Shown here: piece by piece, positions 59,337 through 64,000 of the stretch
Position numbering within the stretch: the stretch's first letter is position 1
How the letters are laid out: each line of letters opens with the position of its first letter
Source of the DNA: Druceiella hillmani
Lineage: Eukaryota; Arthropoda; Insecta; Lepidoptera; Hepialidae
NCBI GenBank assembly: GCA_039881145.1
Contig: JAYKKI010000088.1
Coordinates: forward strand, 6,036,001 to 6,100,000
DNA: 64,000 nucleotides
Direction of reading: 5' to 3'
Made by a program: the position numbers and the translations under genes
Notes under the pieces: model-generated
Database searches by the model: none
What the model was told of the DNA's origin: nothing
The model's input: the letters and a program-made list of their open reading frames with translations, nothing else

Positions 59337-61944
59337 CAGATCCATATTTTTTTCTAGTTAATATTTACATTTTTCCACGTTTAAACGCTACATTTATGAA
59401 ATGAAATATAAAAAATCCGTAATATATGATTCCGTAAGCACTAATTTATTACACATTCTGCTAAGTTATGGTATAATATGTAAAATGGTATGTGCAGGGA
59501 TGATATATTAATAAAAATAAGGTTTTGTCACGTTCTTATTTACTTTCCTTAAAATAAGTTTTTTCTCACTAATTATTAAAGCACTGGCTGGCCAAATCAC
59601 AGTGGAAACTAAGATATTAGGTCTAAAAATTTTACATCCAATATAAATAAAAACTAGAAAGTAGCTAATGACAGAGCACGGACAACGACCTTTAAGTTGA
59701 CGTCAATTGAGAAGAAAAAATGTCACGTCCGGGGCAGTTTTAACCGACTGAGAAATGCCTCAAAATATTGATTTATAAATAAGTAACATGAAATGGTAGA
59801 TATCTTCTGATTAGAACATAAAATGGTTAATGAGATCGATCTTGATATTGAAAGGCGAATGGTTTTAATAATGAGCGATTTTACGATGAACGTAGTCAAG
59901 AACTACTCTCGCTTTAGAAACAACGTTCAAGATAATCTTGTTTTGGACACTTCAAAATACTGCGGTTATTAATTAATGCATTTCTGCTATAAATATACCA
60001 ATTAAATAAAATGCATTTCTGCTATAAATATACCAATTAACAATAATAGATACCTTCTATATAAAATACATTTAATAAAATGCACTACCATTCATATTCT
60101 ACATACAATACAACACGCAGATTCAGATTAGTATCCAGGCAATTAAATATAGTTTACAGATATATGGTCTTTCAATTATGATCGAGTAAAAAATTTTGGA
60201 TAATTTTGATGCCATTTGAATTCTGTTTCATTTTAAAAATCCAACAATCTCGACTTTTTTCTCTTTTGAATGCAATAAACTAAAAACATTAGTAGAAGGA
60301 GTAGTAAATTTCCTAACTTTTTTTGGATACTGAGAATTTAATTCATGAAACTATTGATAATCTGTAATAATATCCTAATGTTGTTAATAGAAAAATCCAA
60401 ATTAGATTTGTTCTCGGTCTGCAGGATGACATAATTCAATAGACTTGAACTTCTGTGCGATCAATAAGCTTGTGTTTAATGACTATTCTTACGGTTAACA
60501 ACCTTTTTCACAACTTCCATGACATCAACTCTCCTTATTGTCTTCAATATTTATTGAAAAAGTTGTTATTTTTTTCATAAAAAATTATCTCCTTCCATGA
60601 AATTTTATTTACATATCAAAAATTTCAAGCACCGGACCAAAGTTTGGAAAATAAAAAACATTATGTAATAATTGTATAAGTGGAAATTAAGATTAAATTG
60701 GCATAACATCATATAGATCATGATTTCATTGTTTCTTTTAATTGAAATTGCGACTATTTTCTAAAGATTACACGGAATTGAAAGAAGTTTTAACGATATT
60801 GTAAAAGACAAAATTTTTCCTTTTGAATTTTAAATTCGTTTCATATTTGGTAAATAATGTTATTATAAGATAACATTTCCCATAGTTAAAGAAAAATTCT
60901 TCGGTTAGTTGTAATCAGTGGAATTTAACTCTTTGCGATTGAAATCTAGTTTTTCATATTATATTATCACAAACTAAGAAACTGTACATGCAATATTAGT
61001 TTCATCTTTATATTAAAATGCTGATATGTTTAACTGAAATGGAGTTTATGTCATCTGTTTAAATGAAAATTTATTAATTAAAATTAGTCTAATTAGTTGT
61101 AATGCAATATTTCACTGCAGATGGCGATTTCAAAATGTTCTTTGGAACTTAAGACGTTAAATTCAATCGTACTCTTCAAGAACCTTTCTTTATTTAGCAT
61201 GTTGTATTAAATACGCCTGAAACCTGAGCTTTTACTGGAATAAACTGATAACAACGCTAATAATTAGTCATATGAAGAAGTCTTCAGAAAAGTATACACC
61301 ACGATACGATATGCAAAATGTTGTTTAATAAGAACTATTAAATTACTCCAACATATAATGAATTAGCTATGATGGCAGGAATTTAAAAGCAGCACTGTGA
61401 AATTCATGTCTGTATATCGAGTGAGTCGTTTTTTTTGTAACATCGCATTGTTATAAAATAGTTATGTCGCTGGGTTAATAAAGTAATTGAATTACTGGAC
61501 TCAGACAATAAATTAACTGGTATGGTAAAAAAATAATTTTATGGCTGTATTCATAAAATAATTATACTGTTGTGCTATCTAGAGGTGCTATCCTGCACCT
61601 CTCCCTCCATCTAACATCGCAACATCGTACCATTTTATTGAAGTATTATACGAGAAGTATCTAAATTTGTTTTCTCCTAGTAAACCCAACAGTGACATAT
61701 TATAATTTTAAAAAATAGAATAAGAATAAAAACATTTGTTCTTGAAAAAATGGATTTTATTTTTTTTCTTTCGAAAATCTTATACGATGCGGCTTAAGAA
61801 ACTTAAATATCTTATTCATAAAAAACTTCCTAATATCATTACAACACGGTAGACCGTGCAATAGAAATTTTCATTATAGTCGCTGTTTGTATCCAAAGGG
61901 ATAAGTTTCAGAGAAAAGTGTCTCTTGTGAATAAATTATTGTGT

Positions 61945-62458
61945 GCGTAATGTATCAATGAAATTGGAACTTGTTTAATTATTATTTCTTCACTTGTTCA
62001 CAACAGCTAATGCTCCTAACATTTTTAACACTAACTAAAATCAGATTACAGTGTAATTCTTAACGAACTGTAATTAAAATACCAGATACTTATATTATAA
62101 AATTAAAAAAACACGTCCTGCAAAAACTAGTTAGAAGGAATGGTTGCAACTGTAATTCAAATGAACAAAGCCATACATTGTATTTAAGAATTCTTTGATA
62201 TATTTATCATTTTGCTTTTTAATCTGCAAAATTTAGTACAATTTAATAATATAAATCATGCTTTGGCCCTTACATTATTTTGCGTTTTTTGTGTTTAAGA
62301 ATTTAAAATAAAATGGCACATACATTTTTAATTTTATTTCCTGATGTAGAACAATAAACTCACAACATGTGTAGAATTTACATCAATTAGTTATTTTAGG
62401 ATCAAGAGACCCCTGAAAGTTTATGATCGTTTTAAACAGCATAATATGATTATTGAAT
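61945..62458. other. 514-base block present only in the right copy
   Basis: Copy L reads aaattattgtgt then ataacgtaagttcagatgg (24801 onward), whereas copy R has this AT-rich block between the same flanks. No inverted ends, no target duplication beyond a base or two, and no open frame. Insertion in R or deletion in L are both possible. It marks a sharp change in identity: beyond it the two copies are almost identical. Confidence 0.75.
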
Positions 62459-63320
62459 ATAACGTAAGTTCAGATGGATATGTCATAATAATTCCATTGA
62501 GACCTTCTAGGGATATTAAAATAAGAATGATATTCATAAATATAAACTATTACTTAGATCGATATATCGTCGTCAATCATTACGTATCCAATATCCATCA
62601 ACATATCATTCCTTTAATGCTATAGGTAAATTGCTCTTAATGACAGAAAATTCATTATTTTCAACCCGAAAACTTGTCTTGCATTGGTAGCCTCATTACT
62701 ATTGATATAGTCGTTACTAATGGAAACATCGTTAGGGTAAATTCAATTAGTAAAGTTGAACCGAGTTTTAAAATAAATTTAAATCGCTATAGTGAAAAGG
62801 GATGTAACCCCTTGTTAAGTAAGTTGTGAGGTCACAGCTTAGACATTTATAGTGCTCAAAGAAGACAATAAAGTATAAGAAAAATACTTATATTATTTAA
62901 AAAATTAATTATTTAGATTTAAACAGTATTAACATTAGTCATGGGTAATTTTGATTCAACTAAATAAATGGTTAACTGAATCTGAATTAATACAATAATC
63001 AATTTATATTAATGACTCAATATGTCCAACAAACAAAAAACTTGTATCGATCGAAATGCACTGCAATTTATTGTGTTCCGTATCAAACAACTCTTGCATT
63101 ATGTTCAATATGTGTTGATATAGAAAAATTTATCTGTGTATATATTTATCTATAGACTATCAACCAAATTCCGACTTGTACTAGTGCGGTAAAATTATGT
63201 TTTCATTATTATTAGATTAGGAACTTTTGACGTTTTCTGCGTGATTCTTTATGCAAAGAGAAGGGAATGCTGCTAATACGACAAATGAATGAGTACTATT
63301 ATACCCCTTTCTTACCAGCT

Positions 63321-63562
63321 ATTATGCTTATGCAGCATTGTTCCCAACATATCATATTAACATGATAACGTTATCCAGTTCCCAAGATCTAAACATGCTC
63401 ATAATGCTTATGCAGCATTATTCCCAAACATAGCACATTAACGTGATAGCACCATCCGGTCCCCAACATCTAAATATCCTCATAATGCTTACGCAGCATT
63501 GTTCTCAAGCATATCATATAAACATGATAACGCCAGCCTGTCCTCAAAATCTAAACATGCTA
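63321..63562. repeat. 80-81-bp tandem repeat, 3 units (right copy)
   Basis: Units at 63321, 63401 and 63482, matching 25675-25917, with the same downstream tataaa and ttcagttcagcc strings. Confidence 0.85.
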
Positions 63563-64000
63563 AGGTAAAAGCGCTTCTCGCAGAAACCGCAACAAGATAC
63601 ATGCCCAGACACATCAGCATTTTAATTCTTTATAAACCCTGGCTAGCAGCCACGCCCAGCTCAGAAGTCCGTAATCCCAGTGCACGTCAGTTGTTATTTC
63701 AGTTCAGCCTTAATCATATTTAAGAAGTAATTGTAAATCTTATAATTAAGTGTTTCGTAATTTGAAATAACCCTTAACTAATTAAATGATATTCTTAAAA
63801 CTGTTCTTTAAAAAGCAATCCAACGAATCCATCATAGCAGTACCATAGAAGAAGCAATAATTTCACTAACGTGAATATTGAGCCAGATGTTAAATAAAAG
63901 CAAATCCAATTGCAAGCCAACCATCCGTTATTTGTTACACCAAACCATTCTTAAATCAAAGAGTTAAATGAATCAATAAGATTTCAAGTGAATCATTTAA

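Overview
The window looks like insect or other arthropod nuclear DNA. It is about 70% A+T by eye and has many long (AT)n microsatellites. It carries a decayed non-LTR retrotransposon, a TTAA-flanked MITE and other mobile-element debris. There is no bacterial gene density: no open frame exceeds 145 codons, and most of the longer ones are AT-rich chance frames or microsatellite translations. I find no rRNA, no intact tRNA, no CRISPR array and no protein-coding gene that I can name.

The dominant structure is a very large direct tandem duplication. Bases 1-26354 (copy L) reappear as about 39715-64000 (copy R). The spacing is about 39.7 kb at the left end and 37.6 kb at the right end, because several blocks are present in only one copy. 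Collinear blocks by eye are 181-905/39901-40708, 916-2395/42413-43928, 6723-9395/43929-47045, 9967-24800/47045-61944 and 24801-26354/62459-64000. Both copies run off the window edge, so the full unit and the copy number cannot be seen. Between them lies a 13.4 kb segment (26355-39714) seen once here. It holds older, more diverged relatives of parts of the big unit (called modules A, B and D), so the locus has been duplicated repeatedly.

Copy L by region. 1-2400: A modules with a GC-rich core, one carrying a perfect kappaB-like decamer. 2396-6722: a block absent from copy R, holding a dead Jockey/I-type retrotransposon and a B module. 8580-8850: tandem degenerate copies of a short signal-peptide-like first exon. 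10.4-21 kb: several GC-richer islands bounded by good splice signals, mostly on the minus strand, that may be exons of one split gene or long noncoding RNA (islands near 20.6-21.0, 18.7-18.84, 12.5 and 10.45-10.57 kb). 19.5-22.3 kb: a 192-bp MITE and a pair of inverted repeats. 25.7-25.9 kb: three 81-bp tandem repeats. Copy R repeats this plan with its own indels, including a perfect 114-bp-arm palindrome at 50916-51150 where copy L has a single arm.

The single-copy spacer holds (AT)n tracts, an RTE/SINE-like end, several plus-strand frames with normal amino-acid composition that I cannot assign, a minus-strand candidate exon at 34802-34950, and two further A modules. All exon calls rest on splice motifs and open frames only; any GC-balanced DNA can look protein-like, so they are given low to moderate confidence.
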